Under the pieces are notes generated by a model, which made no database searches, had not been told where the DNA came from, and was given only the letters and a program-made list of their open reading frames with translations. A program made the position numbers and the translations under genes. This document shows, piece by piece, positions 21,421-31,263 of a DNA stretch of 64,000 nucleotides (position 1 is the first letter of the stretch; each line of letters opens with the position of its first letter). This stretch comes from Pseudo-nitzschia pungens (taxonomy: Eukaryota; Bacillariophyta; Bacillariophyceae; Bacillariales; Bacillariaceae), in contig CM074762.1 of assembly GCA_037355855.1 (NCBI GenBank), forward strand, positions 5,456,001 through 5,520,000, given 5' to 3'.

Positions 21421-22278
21421 TAGATTGTGATGCCTGCGCGCACCGTTCTTGTTCGAAAGCCTTGCTTCCCGTCCACGCCACAAATGCGGTAGATCTTCTG
21501 GATGCGCATCCTTTTCTCGAATGATACGTACGATAGCAAAAGCAATACTTCGTACTTCGTATTGTACCGTAATTGTATGAGTGATACGTATTATTTATTT
21601 GGTGAGAGCCTTGTTAATCTTCACACGTTGTAAATATAATACGATTTGAATACGCAATTTTATTTTATTTTTTCGTACCATGTGTGTTCCGTTATCTGCA
21701 TGCTTTGCAAAAGGCATTGTTCATCCGTCGAGCCGAGTAACTATTGTTATTTTTTGATCATTCCTCATGATTCAGTATTATTATTTTTTCGATCATCCTC
21801 ATCATTACGGTACTTCTCGGCCAGACAATCAGACTCTATCCCTGCCCCCAAATTGATCACGGTTTCGGTTCGGATCATAAACCGTAGCAACACCACCCTG
21901 CCATTCTATCCCAATCGTATTTGCTTTCGCCACACTCCATCGCTGGGTGTGTGTGTGTGTGTGACTGCGCAAACAAGGCTTCAGCCTATATACACATGCA
22001 CATGCGCACACACCAAACACAGACAAAAGGCAAACGCCGGTGCTATCCAACGCCATACTGCTTCCCGACACGAAACCAAACTCCATTCCACGACAACAGC
22101 GGTACTTTCGATGAACCATCGTGCGCGAGTCGTCGATCTCATCCGTTCGTTATTCCACCCTCCGCTCCCTATTCGTCGTCATCCTTCTGTTCCATTCCAT
22201 TCCATTCCATTTCATTTCATTTCATTCATTCGTTCGTTCCTTCCTATTTTCCGAACCAACTGGCAGCCTTCTCTTCGT
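21421..22278. other. Intergenic spacer downstream of SKP1
   Basis: Holds the SKP1 3' UTR side with simple repeats: (GT)n at about 21,949-21,963 and (CCATT)n/(TTTCA)n at 22,190-22,232. Reading frames through it are products of the simple repeats. No gene is seen. Confidence 0.55.
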
Positions 22279-23427
22279 TTATGCCTCCTCGCACCACTTG
22301 TTCTCCTCCCGCACCTGGGCTTCCTCCTCGGGCGAAAAGTCGTTGGTGATGTTGAAGGTGGCCCGGATCTCGTCGGGAGTCTTGCCCTTGATCATCGACG
22401 CCACCGTAGCGCAGGTGAGATCCAGAAGAGGCTTGATGTCCATGTAGTTGGCCGCCAGGATCAATTCGAACAACAAGACCTGCTCCAGGTCCACAAAGTC
22501 CGCGTACCACTTCTGGACGACGTCGGCCATGTTCTGGGACTTGAGGGGCTTTTCGATTTCCGTCATGGGTTCGGCTAGGTGGTGATCGCAGAACTCGATG
22601 ACCTTCTTGAGGACTTCGGACTTGACGTTGGGAAGGGGGATTTCGGTGGTTTTCTTGGCATCGTCGTCGTCGTCATCGTCGTCGTCCTCGTTGTCGTCCA
22701 TCATTGACTTGACGAGTTCGGACATGTTTGCCACCTTGATGTTGACCGGGAATCGATCTCCCTCTTGGGAAATCTAAAACGAAACCGGAACGAAACAAAG
22801 CAAGAGAGTAAATGTAAATGATGAGCAAGTGACGATCGGTAATGCTGGTTTGCGATTGCTTCGATGCGGATCCCGTGCTTTCGTATCGTTGCTCTCGTCA
22901 CCCGGGTTCGCTCGACCATTTATCGTGGATCTTCTCGTCGATGCGTCGGTCCGTCCATTCATCAATTCATCCGTCCATTCATTCCTTCCTTCCTTCGTCG
23001 ATTGAATCACTCCGTAGATTTCATTTCGCCGCGCGGAAATCGGACCCATCAAATCGTCGCGACAAGAAGCGCAGCGCTCCCGATCCACGGGAAATGTCGC
23101 AGCCGCAGACTCGTTGTCTCTCGATCCCTTGGATTCATTCTGTCCTTTCGGCAACAAACCAAAGAACGAAACCATCGCATCAAATCGCATCGCATCGCAT
23201 CGCATCGCATCCACGGCCCGACACGACGCGACGCGACGCGACACGAATCATCAATCCCTTTTTCGTCGAATGACTCAATCACCACGGCGCCAATCGTGTT
23301 GTTGCCCGCCGCAACCGGGTGCTGCCCTGATCCCGCATCAAAAACACCCGATGACAACCGAATGACAACTTACCAACTGAACATTGATGCCGGTAGCGCC
23401 GGTTTCGTTGCTGTCTTCGACGTCCAT
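22279..23427 (-). CDS. SKP1: SKP1 (SCF ubiquitin ligase adaptor), one intron
   Basis: CDS on the minus strand is join(complement 23427..23374, complement 22773..22279), 182 aa. Exon 1 starts at an ideal ATG context (CCACCATGG) and encodes 18 residues ending INVQL at a GTAAGT donor. A 600-nt intron ends TTTTAG at 22,774, and exon 2 opens ISQEGDRFPVNIKVANMSEL, giving an uninterrupted SKP1 N-terminus. The BTB/POZ-like domain, the linker with PLPNVKSEVLKKVIEFCDHH, and the C-terminal F-box-binding helices (LILAANYMDIKPLLDLTC, GKTPDEIRATFNITNDF, ENKWCEEA) are all present. SKP1 bridges cullin-1 to F-box proteins in the nucleus and cytosol. The unusual feature is a long acidic run (NEDDDDDDDDDAKK) in the loop where other SKP1s have a shorter acidic stretch, encoded by a (GTC)n repeat. 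Confidence 0.95.
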
Positions 23428-24034
23428 GGTGGTTCTCGATTGCTGCTTGCTGTGTTGTGTGTTCAACCGGTACGAGTGCGCGCAAGTAATCTTACTCTAC
23501 TAACTACCGTGTGGTAGAATTGATTCCTGTAATTCGGAGATCAAAAGCACTATGGTGTGGTCGCTGGTTCGGCCGAATGCGCCGCCCGTACGGTACAGTA
23601 CGGTAACCTTACGGTAATCTTTTAAGTGGTGAATCTGCACTCTAGTTCGTACGGTACGAGTCAGTCGACGTACAGTACGTGTAGCGGTGGTAGTAAGTTT
23701 GTACTGTTCTCGTACAGGAACGAACGTAAGATTACGGCACGATGGAAGAAGCCCCCGTAAAAACATCATTATTTTACTCCATTCTCAAATTGCTGCGAGT
23801 AAGATTATTACCATATCCGGCACGGTGTGGAGGATTTTTAAGACTGCCGCCGGGCAGTCATAAACAATGAGTAATTTAAGGTTTAACCTTACGAGCACGA
23901 GCACGAGTACGTATTTACTTGTACGAACTCATAGAACGTATCGTACGATAACCGTGATGAGTCCTCGGCCTACGAGATACTACTACTACTACTTAGTATG
24001 ATACATACGATATATACAATATGTACCTGGTACT

Positions 24035-24407
24035 GGAACATGGTTGATTTATTTTTTTCTAAGAATTTAAATTTTTCCAGCCCCCCTTGCACCACTCAGC
24101 GCTTGGTGTCACTTTGACACCCGGGGTCACTTTGACACCCAAAAGTATCAGCGAGTGTCAAGTGTCACTTTGATACCGGGTGTCACTTTGACACTCGTTC
24201 GTACATAGACAGTATTTTTCTACTTCTCTTGTGAGTGTCAAAGTGACACCCGGTGTCAAAATGACACCCAGTGTTACTTTGACCCCCAAAAGTATCGGCG
24301 AGTGTCAAGTGTCAAAGTGACACCGGGTGTCACTTTGACACTGATTTGGTGTGGGGAGGACTGGGAATTTTTGAAATTTACCAGAAAACAAAAATCAACC
24401 ATGTTCC
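24035..24407. mobile_element. 373-bp TIR element with internal TGTCACTTTGACAC array
   Basis: A perfect 16-bp inverted repeat, GGAACATGGTTGATTT at 24,035-24,050 and its reverse complement at 24,392-24,407, encloses about ten copies of GTGTCA(C/A)TTTGACAC-like near-palindromes in both orientations (24,105-24,345). Two longer sub-blocks (CCCAAAAGTATC then (A/G)GCGAGTGTCAAGTGTCA) are repeated at 24,137 and 24,287. There is no ORF, so if mobile it depends on another element. The same terminus followed by similar flanking AT sequence recurs at 54,201. No target-site duplication is evident. Confidence 0.65.
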
Positions 24408-25332
24408 TGCAGCGCAAGAACTAAGAACCGGGAAAGCCGATGACCGAAAAGCCCGTGGAATGAATGAATGAATTAATTAATTAATTACTGCACGGTAGTA
24501 ATATGAATGAATCAATCGAATCGAATCAAAATCGAATCAACCATCATCATTTGGTTTCTTTTCGGACGGGGATGAAAGAAACCAATTACTCCAGCACTAT
24601 CCATACCGGTACTACCGTGATAGTGCTTCAGAATTACTTTCAGGAGTACAAGTACAAGAGTAGAGAACAATTTTTTTGTCATTTGTATAAAATAGTAGTA
24701 TTTCCTTGTGGTTGTTGCACCACCACCACCAGCACTTCTTCTCCAGCATACTCCACTGCATCTAATAACTGATTTTCCACCCACGTCCAAAATTATTGTG
24801 TGGGATCTTTTGGGGCTAAATTTTTGACCCAAGCCTATGCCCCTTGCTTCAGTTTTTCAGTCCATAAGCACTACTACTGTGCCAACTGATAAACCAAACT
24901 GTACTGTGCTAAGGGGGATACTGAACAGGATGCTGAACAGGATGCTGGTGGGCCCTTCCAGTAGAATTTGTACCAGATGCACAGTGTGTTAACTGTTTTG
25001 CTTGCTGTTTTGCTTTTGGATGTACTGGGTTCTTTTCAAAAAAGGAATCTTAACAAGAAGAATAGTAGTCATGAGCAATTCATTATAGTAGCTAGTAGTA
25101 CTAGTAAAAAACTTCTGTTAGTAGTACTAGTACTAGTACTACAACTGGCTTCATTACCTACTACAACTAGTACTACTACTACTAGTACTACCTCCCGACC
25201 CCAAACGAAGCAGAAAGCAATTTCTTTGAAGATGTTGAAGCAAGAACCACCAACAACCCACTTCTTGTCAATACAGCAGCGCCTCTCCTTGCCGCAAAAA
25301 ACGAGCACCCCTCCAAATGCTGCTAGTACTTT

Positions 25333-25440
25333 TTGCATACGGAATCAAATTCTTGAAGGTTTGAGGGATATTCCCGTCACTGCTCTTCTTGCACACGGAA
25401 TCAAATTCTTGAAGGTTTGAGGGATATTCCCGTCAGCACT
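25333..25440. repeat. 56-bp tandem duplication
   Basis: CGGAATCAAATTCTTGAAGG and the following bases to CCCGTCA occur at 25,340 and again at 25,396, separated by CTGCTCTTCTTGCACA. It lies in intergenic AT-rich sequence and appears recent because the copies are almost identical. Confidence 0.85.
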
Positions 25441-25672
25441 CTCGTCCTCCACAGAGGTATTACTCGTATTTGGCCCTTGTTGGTGGTATTGTTTGCTTGC
25501 TGGCTTGGTGCTTGTGGAATGGCTCGTAGTACTACTACTAGTAGCTAGTACTGTGATCATTGGTGGTACAAAGAAGAAAAAGGTCCCAACCCCAAACCCC
25601 CCCCCCCAGCTGCTACTACTAGTAACACTGCAAGGACAAGTACTACTAGTACTACTAGTAGTAGTACAAGTA

Positions 25673-28600
25673 TCAGCATGATTGACGCTCGTCCTCCAGC
25701 ACGGTCTTTGCCAGAGCGATGACTTTTTCCGAATTCAATTCGTCCCTGTCCCTGACCACGCTTCCGATTTCCCATCCGTGCGATTGCAGTTCCTCCAGGG
25801 AAAAAAAGTGATCCTTGGAGGTCCCGTTCCCGCAACCAAACCCCCACTCCTGGGACGGATCCAGGTAGTAGACGTTGGCCGCCGTCTTTCCCACGAACCG
25901 CAGGTTGTTCTCGTTCTCGTTCTTGTTGTTCCTCTTTGGATCGTCGTTTTCGCCTTTGCCTTTGCTTTTGCTTTCCTTTTCGCTTTCGCTGTCGCCCCAG
26001 TCGATCAAGCACTCCGCGCCCTCCATCGATCCGTCCAGACCGATCGGGGGATCCCCCGGAACCACGACGCAGGTGTTGCCCTCGAAGAGATGGTTCTCCC
26101 CGCCCCAGATCTGGGCGCACGGATCGCCCGACCATCTCCCGGGAGACACCAGCAGGTTGTCGATCCACCGCTTGTCGTGCCCGAGGTAGTTCTTGGCACC
26201 GCCGTACACCAAGAAATTGTTGGCGATGTAGTAATACGACGAGCCGTCGTCGTTGTCGATGGTCGGAAAGAGATTGCCCAGGTCCCGGTTCCCGCTGGGA
26301 CCGTTCATGATGAAATTCCGCTCGATGTGCGCCCACGAGGGGATCAGCGTGGGAATGGGAGCATTGTCGGACGCTCCGTTGCCGTTGCCGTTGCCGTTGC
26401 CGTTGTCATGGTCATGGTCATGGTCATGGTCCTTGTCGCTGTCATTTTCGTTTTCATTTTCATTTTCGTTGTCATGGTCCTGGTCCTTGTCGCTGTCGTT
26501 GTTGGCGGCGCGATTGGCTTTCCGCTGCAGATACAGAGCTCTGTCCCAGGTGTTGATGGGACCGTGGTCCTGCGTTTCTCTCACCCAATTGAAGAGGAGA
26601 TTGTCCCGGATGGTGTGCCCGTGGCAGAACTGGTCGTTCAGGTTGATCCCCGCCCTCGGTCCGTTGTAGGCCACGTTGGAGACGAAGGTGGTCCGGCAGC
26701 TCAGCGCCGAAAACAGGGCGGCGGTCTGCTTGCCGTGGACGCCAATGTCGTGGAAATGATTGGCCTCGATCCTCGTGTCCTCCGGGAAGGTGTCGACCGC
26801 GAATCCGTCCGCCTGGTGGAGCCTCCCGATCGTGACGATCGCGCTGTCGCCGACAAAGGCGAATTCGTTGCGCGCGAGGAGGGACCGCTTGGCGTGCCCC
26901 GACAGCACCAGGGCGTTGCCCCCCGTGCGGAGAAACCGGCAGCCGATCACGGTCGCGCCCCTGGCGTTTTCGATGTAGACCGCGCCGCCCCGGTGGACGG
27001 ACCAGTCTCCCGGGCTGGGAACCTCGTAGGGTTCCAGAAAGGTCGTGGCGGTGTGGGCGAAGGTGATGCCGCCCAGCGCGATCCCGGTCGCGACCTTGGC
27101 TTCGCTCGGGTTTTCTCCCACGATCTCGACAATCCTTTGGAGCCTCGGCGCGACCAGCGTGACCTCCAGCTCGGGTGGGAGTGGGGGCGGGTGTGGAGTG
27201 TTATTGTTATTGTTATTGTTGTTGTTGTTGTTGGGATCCGGTTCTCGCGGTTCGGAAGCGGCGGCTTCGGTGCGCGTGGCGGCGGCCTCGGTTTCGTTCC
27301 CAAAGGGGTAATAAAACAGGACCTGGTTCGGAACGTCGAGCCACCATTCTCCCGGCTCGTCGAGGGCTTCCCTGACGCCTTCCACGAAAAATGGTTGGTT
27401 TCGGATGTCCCCGCCCCGGCCTTCCTGCCATCCACCGCGGGAAAACGAGATGCGTCCGTGCTTGGTCGTTGTCGCTGTCGCTGTCGCTGTCGAGCCACAA
27501 TCGCAGTCGCAGTCGCAGCCGCAGCCGCAGCCGCAGCCGCAGTCGCAGTCGCAGTCGCAGTCACCGCCGCGATGCTCGTCCTCGTCCTCGTCCTCTTCCT
27601 CGTTCTCGACCGTTTCGACCTTGAATTGCCAATTCCCCCAAAACGCATTGTGAAAAACGTGCGCAATCGCGGGAGCGTATCCCTCCGGGGTCCAGCCGGA
27701 GGTATTCATCGTTCCATCCCGGACGGTAGTAGTATTCGTATTCGTATTCGCAGTATTCGCAGTATTCGCATTCGTATTGATATTGGTAATATTGGTAACA
27801 TTCGCATCGGCAGCGTCCGCACCGCAACGGTTGCCACCGTTGCGGCGAGAAGCGCTCCGAACGTACCGCAATCCCCCGGGAACCGTCCCGTTCCAGTACC
27901 CCTTGCGATCCGCGAATCGATTTCCCGTCCCGCCGTAGTGCAGCCAGTGACCTCCCCCCCGGGGATCCAGATCCTCTCCGTGCCAGGGGTAAATCGTGGA
28001 GTTCCGCGCCGCCGACGGCCCCCCGCCCTTGCCGATCACGACGTGAACGGCATCGCCATCGTCGTTGTCATCGCCATCGGCATCGCCATCGCCATTGTCA
28101 TTGGCAGTTCTTCCGTTCGCTCTTGCGTATCCGTCGGGCTGGAGGTCGCGCTCCGGATGACCATTTGGCTCCCGGGCCCAGACGAGGCGAATGTCGTCAT
28201 CGTTTTCGTTTTCGTTGTCGATGTCGTCGTCCTTGTCCTTGTCCTTGTCATTGTCATTGTCCTTGTTCGACGGTTTCGCGGAACGCACGAGAAAGAGGGT
28301 GGTAAAGTTGTATGGGTTTTCTGCCCCCGGATCCCCTTCGTCATTGGAGCTTGCGCCTGCGCCCGCGCTTCTCGCACCACGAGCGCTCGCGCTCTTGCTC
28401 GCGCTCGCACCGAGCCCGGCGGAATAGATCCTCGGATCCCGTGCAGTCGGGCGCAGGGTCAGCGACAGGGGATCTCCTCCGCTCAGCACGGGGGTCTCGC
28501 CCGGGTAGGCCAAGAGGGCCAGGTCGCGGTCCCTCGAATCCAAGCGAATGGTCTCTTTTAGGTAGTACCGGCCGCCGCGCAGGACGATGGTGACGCCGGA

Positions 28601-29482
28601 ATCGTCGTTGCCGCTGTCATCGTTTGTGTTTGTCTTTGTGTTTCGGCATTGGCGTTGGCGAGACACGGCGAGGGCGGCCTCGATCGTGCGCAGCGGCTCG
28701 AGAATGCTTCCGGAAGCCCCGTCGTCGTCGTCGCCATTCTCGGGATCGACAAACAGAAGCACCTCGTTCCTTGCGCCGGGAATTTCCCCGTGCGCAGCCG
28801 CGAGTCGCTCTCGAAAGGCTTCCGACTCGCTCGTTGTTCTCGTTGTTGTCGCTGTTGGTGTTGTTGGTGTTGTTTCGTTTCGTTGGCGTTCGTTGCTCAA
28901 CAGTCCTCGCTTTCGTGTTCGGACGCGCCGATTGGTTGCAACGCTCGTGGGAGACGAGGCATCGGTAGAAAGGGACCAAGAAAAAGACTTGGACGAAGAC
29001 CAAGCCTCTCGGCGATCGTCGTCGTCCTCCTCCTTTTCCGGGTGGGGAGGAGACGTCAGCGGGGGGCATTTGGATGATTCGCCTTCGCCTTCGCCTTTGC
29101 CGCGGAATTCGAATTCGCGGTCGCATTCCCAAAGGCGGAGGGCATCGCGCACGGATCGGCGCTCGGCGGAAGACGACCGCGGCAGCTTTTCGATCGAGAA
29201 CTCGTAGGCGTAGCGTCGAATCGCGCAATCCAGATCGGACAGCGGCGGGGGCCTCGGATCCCCGGCGTCGGAGTCGGAGACCGCCCCGGATGATTCGTTG
29301 CCGTCCGTGGTTGTCGATGTCGTCGTCGTTGTCGACGCCGCGGTTGTCATCGCCGATGCATCGTCCGCCGCGAAGCCCGAGAGCGAGAGCGCGAGCAGAA
29401 GAACTCCGCAGCAGCCGCGGAGGAATCTTGGCGCGAGACGTTTCGGTGTCGGTGTTGATGTCGGTGCCGATCCGGCCGCCAT
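25673..29482 (-). CDS. Large secreted right-handed parallel beta-helix protein
   Basis: The frame is open from an ATG at 29,587, but I choose the ATG at 29,482 because it places the hydrophobic CCGVLLLALSLSGFAADDASA as an N-terminal signal peptide; the product is then 1,269 aa. Around residue 245 (of the chosen start) comes EVLLFVDPENGDD..LEPLRTIEAAL and TIVLRGGRYYLKETIRL, the usual opening of pectate-lyase-like beta-helix enzymes. FFVEGVREALDEPGEWWLD and QVLFYYPFGNE follow. The final third has serial helix turns (GGAVYIENARGATVIGCRF, RIEANHFHDIGVHG, GHTIRDNLLFNW). Relatives act on polysaccharides, so extracellular glycan binding or cleavage is likely; no catalytic residues could be assigned. 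Many linkers are simple-repeat products (DKDHDHDHDHD, CDCDCGCGCG, Asn runs), and the gene has no introns. Ends ERQSC with TGA at 25,675-25,673. Confidence 0.8.
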   Translation of the reverse strand: MAAGSAPTSTPTPKRLAPRFLRGCCGVLLLALSLSGFAADDASAMTTAASTTTTTSTTTDGNESSGAVSDSDAGDPRPPPLSDLDCAIRRYAYEFSIEKLPRSSSAERRSVRDALRLWECDREFEFRGKGEGEGESSKCPPLTSPPHPEKEEDDDDRREAWSSSKSFSWSLSTDASSPTSVATNRRVRTRKRGLLSNERQRNETTPTTPTATTTRTTSESEAFRERLAAAHGEIPGARNEVLLFVDPENGDDDDGASGSILEPLRTIEAALAVSRQRQCRNTKTNTNDDSGNDDSGVTIVLRGGRYYLKETIRLDSRDRDLALLAYPGETPVLSGGDPLSLTLRPTARDPRIYSAGLGASASKSASARGARSAGAGASSNDEGDPGAENPYNFTTLFLVRSAKPSNKDNDNDKDKDKDDDIDNENENDDDIRLVWAREPNGHPERDLQPDGYARANGRTANDNGDGDADGDDNDDGDAVHVVIGKGGGPSAARNSTIYPWHGEDLDPRGGGHWLHYGGTGNRFADRKGYWNGTVPGGLRYVRSASRRNGGNRCGADAADANVTNITNINTNANTANTANTNTNTTTVRDGTMNTSGWTPEGYAPAIAHVFHNAFWGNWQFKVETVENEEEDEDEDEHRGGDCDCDCDCGCGCGCGCDCDCDCGSTATATATTTKHGRISFSRGGWQEGRGGDIRNQPFFVEGVREALDEPGEWWLDVPNQVLFYYPFGNETEAAATRTEAAASEPREPDPNNNNNNNNNNNTPHPPPLPPELEVTLVAPRLQRIVEIVGENPSEAKVATGIALGGITFAHTATTFLEPYEVPSPGDWSVHRGGAVYIENARGATVIGCRFLRTGGNALVLSGHAKRSLLARNEFAFVGDSAIVTIGRLHQADGFAVDTFPEDTRIEANHFHDIGVHGKQTAALFSALSCRTTFVSNVAYNGPRAGINLNDQFCHGHTIRDNLLFNWVRETQDHGPINTWDRALYLQRKANRAANNDSDKDQDHDNENENENENDSDKDHDHDHDHDNGNGNGNGNGASDNAPIPTLIPSWAHIERNFIMNGPSGNRDLGNLFPTIDNDDGSSYYYIANNFLVYGGAKNYLGHDKRWIDNLLVSPGRWSGDPCAQIWGGENHLFEGNTCVVVPGDPPIGLDGSMEGAECLIDWGDSESEKESKSKGKGENDDPKRNNKNENENNLRFVGKTAANVYYLDPSQEWGFGCGNGTSKDHFFSLEELQSHGWEIGSVVRDRDELNSEKVIALAKTVLEDERQSC

Positions 29483-31263
29483 GGCGAGAGTTCTCGTTTC
29501 CCGCGATCGACGAACGCCGCGCGCTTCTCGATCGATTGCGGTCCGATCCGAAGAACGTCGATGATGATTGCGGCGCGTCGTTCGCATTCCAATACGGGTA
29601 CGAGAACGAGTAACCTTACGAGTACAGGTACGAGAACGAGTAACTACGAGTAATTACGAGTATCGAATGCGACACTTCCGCTCGTCCTCTCGGAACCGCG
29701 CCTCTTGTGCTCCTCTTTCCATTACACACGAAGCAAGTAAATCCAGAAATTGAATACTACTTCGTACAAAATTCCTAACAGCTGTCCGTTGGTTCTACGT
29801 CTCAATGTACTAATTTCTACGTGGACTTGAGGACAGCTGTTAGGAACTACTGTATGTAGTATTGATTGTTGATATCATGATACTGTAATTAAGGTTTACT
29901 GTACTTCGTTCGATCAATCAAAAAAGCAATCGAAGAAGCGGAAAACTCGCATCCGGAGGCTGATTCCGACGCGGGGGGGCGCGGTTTGTGTGTGCCTGCC
30001 TCTCGTTCCAAGGAGGAACTGCGTGTAATCTTAGTTTAAAAAACAGAAAGTTTGATCGCAAACCTTGCTTGGGAGACAAACTCCATTCTCACAAAAGTAA
30101 GATTCTCTACCCAGAACCAAATTTTTTGGGCATACTTGTACTGTAGTCGTGGAAAATTCCTGAGAGTTACGCGCTCTCTCCCACTCGGCATCGGCTTCGC
30201 CGTCGACTTCCGTGGGATCGAACCGTGAAATACGAAGTAAGATCTTACGGTAACAATACCAATCTTGCGAAATCTTGTTCCTACGACAGGAAATCCTTTT
30301 AAAAAATATTGTTGATGTGCGGTAAGACTTATTAATCTTATATTGAGCGATTCCCGGAATTACATAGTACGAAGTATGTTTTTAGGCGTTCGTATCAACG
30401 GGACATGCAATCAAACATGTGTGACGACGCGAAGGAAAAAAATAATTAAAGGCGCGGGTCGGCATTTAATAGACAATTTTTGTTTCTTTCGACAAATTCC
30501 AAAATAGGCCTCATCCATTGAGGCAGATCTAGCTATTTCTTCCGTTGGGTGCGCAATTTTTTTAATTGTTCTGAAATTCAGGGAATGCTAATAAGCCTGA
30601 TTTCATTCGAACCAACGCAACGCCGAAACGATTTTAGATCGCGCGAGCAACTCGAAGGTCACACGTACATACAACGTATACGGTTCGGAAACTTTTGCCG
30701 AACAATCCACAAAAACAAAAATTTATACCTATCGTAAGTTACGTAACCTTACGCACCGCTAAGGTACTGGTAGGTACCAGTAAGATTACGATAAAAATTC
30801 ATGACCTACCGCTACGTAAGTTAATGTACGACAAGAAAATGTCAACCAAAATTCTCAGGATTTTTCTTTTCATTTTTAAAGGTCAACTACGAACTAGTTT
30901 CGTCTACCGGTACGTGGAACACTTGGGTGCTTCGAGGCGAACCGTGACATGCCGGTAGGTTTTTTCCGCGCTTTTCGCATCCCGATACTACTAGTACTAT
31001 TACTCGTACGGTATTCTCACATCGAAAACGGATAAAAGTTTCTGTCATCTGCGTTCGTATTACCGTAAGGTTACCGTACGCTTTGTGCTTCTCCTTATTC
31101 ATCAGCAGAGAATTTCGGAGATTCACATCTTCTTCTTTCGGTATCTACCGCATGGTGTTGAGGAGAGAACTCAGCAAGCAAGCCGCAACAGCAACAGACC
31201 AACACAAGACAAACACCACACGCATCAAGACAGTCGTCTCGTAGAGACTCCAAACGAAATCCC
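29483..31263. other. Divergent intergenic region
   Basis: This lies between the starts of the beta-helix gene (minus) and the PS/PT-repeat gene (plus) and should contain both promoters. It holds CGAGAACGAGTAA repeats at 29,599-29,645, a 111-bp inverted-repeat element, several TACGAAGTA and AAGGTTAC words, and AT-rich sequence. No gene is supported. Confidence 0.55.
29753..29863. mobile_element. 111-bp MITE-like inverted repeat
   Basis: The left arm AATACTAC..AATTCCTAACAGCTGTCC (from 29,753) is inverted on the right as GGACAGCTGTTAGGAA..GTAGTATT (ending 29,863). The centre includes GTACTAATTTCTACGTGGAC. The arm sequence TTCCTAACAGCTG and the TTTCTACGT block closely match the ends of the 2.9-kb element at 59,638-62,537 (TTCCTATCAGCTG, AAATTTCTACGTAA), so this looks like an internally deleted relative. 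Confidence 0.65.

Larger units (their letters stand above)
23428..25672. other. Intergenic region with TIR element and ACT/AGT islands
   Basis: The SKP1 promoter should lie at its left end. It contains GTACGGTAC and AAGGTTAC words (23,590-23,720 and 23,880-23,960), a small TIR element at 24,035-24,407, TTAATTAATTAATTA at about 24,472, and ACT/AGT triplet islands at 25,090-25,190 and 25,520-25,670. ORFs here are repeat translations; none is recognised. Confidence 0.55.

Noticed and set aside
20577..21524. 315-codon ORF over the ligase pseudogene as an intact gene
   Set aside because: Similarity to the ligase C-terminus appears in two different frames along its length, so the open frame is a product of GC-rich decay rather than a conserved protein.
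22192..22232. CCATT repeats as a satellite
   Set aside because: Only a few units long; ordinary microsatellite.
21646..22578. 310-codon plus-strand ORF opposite SKP1
   Set aside because: It is the complement of the SKP1 coding exon plus simple repeats; SKP1 on the minus strand is unambiguous.
24035..24407. CRISPR-like array
   Set aside because: Repeats are short, irregularly spaced, in both orientations and lie in a eukaryotic genome inside a TIR element; there are no spacers of constant length.
25682..28561. 959-codon plus-strand ORF opposite the beta-helix gene
   Set aside because: Its translation is Val/Ile/Arg-rich repeat complementing the Asp/Asn tracts on the other strand and shows no domain; the minus frame has clear beta-helix motifs.
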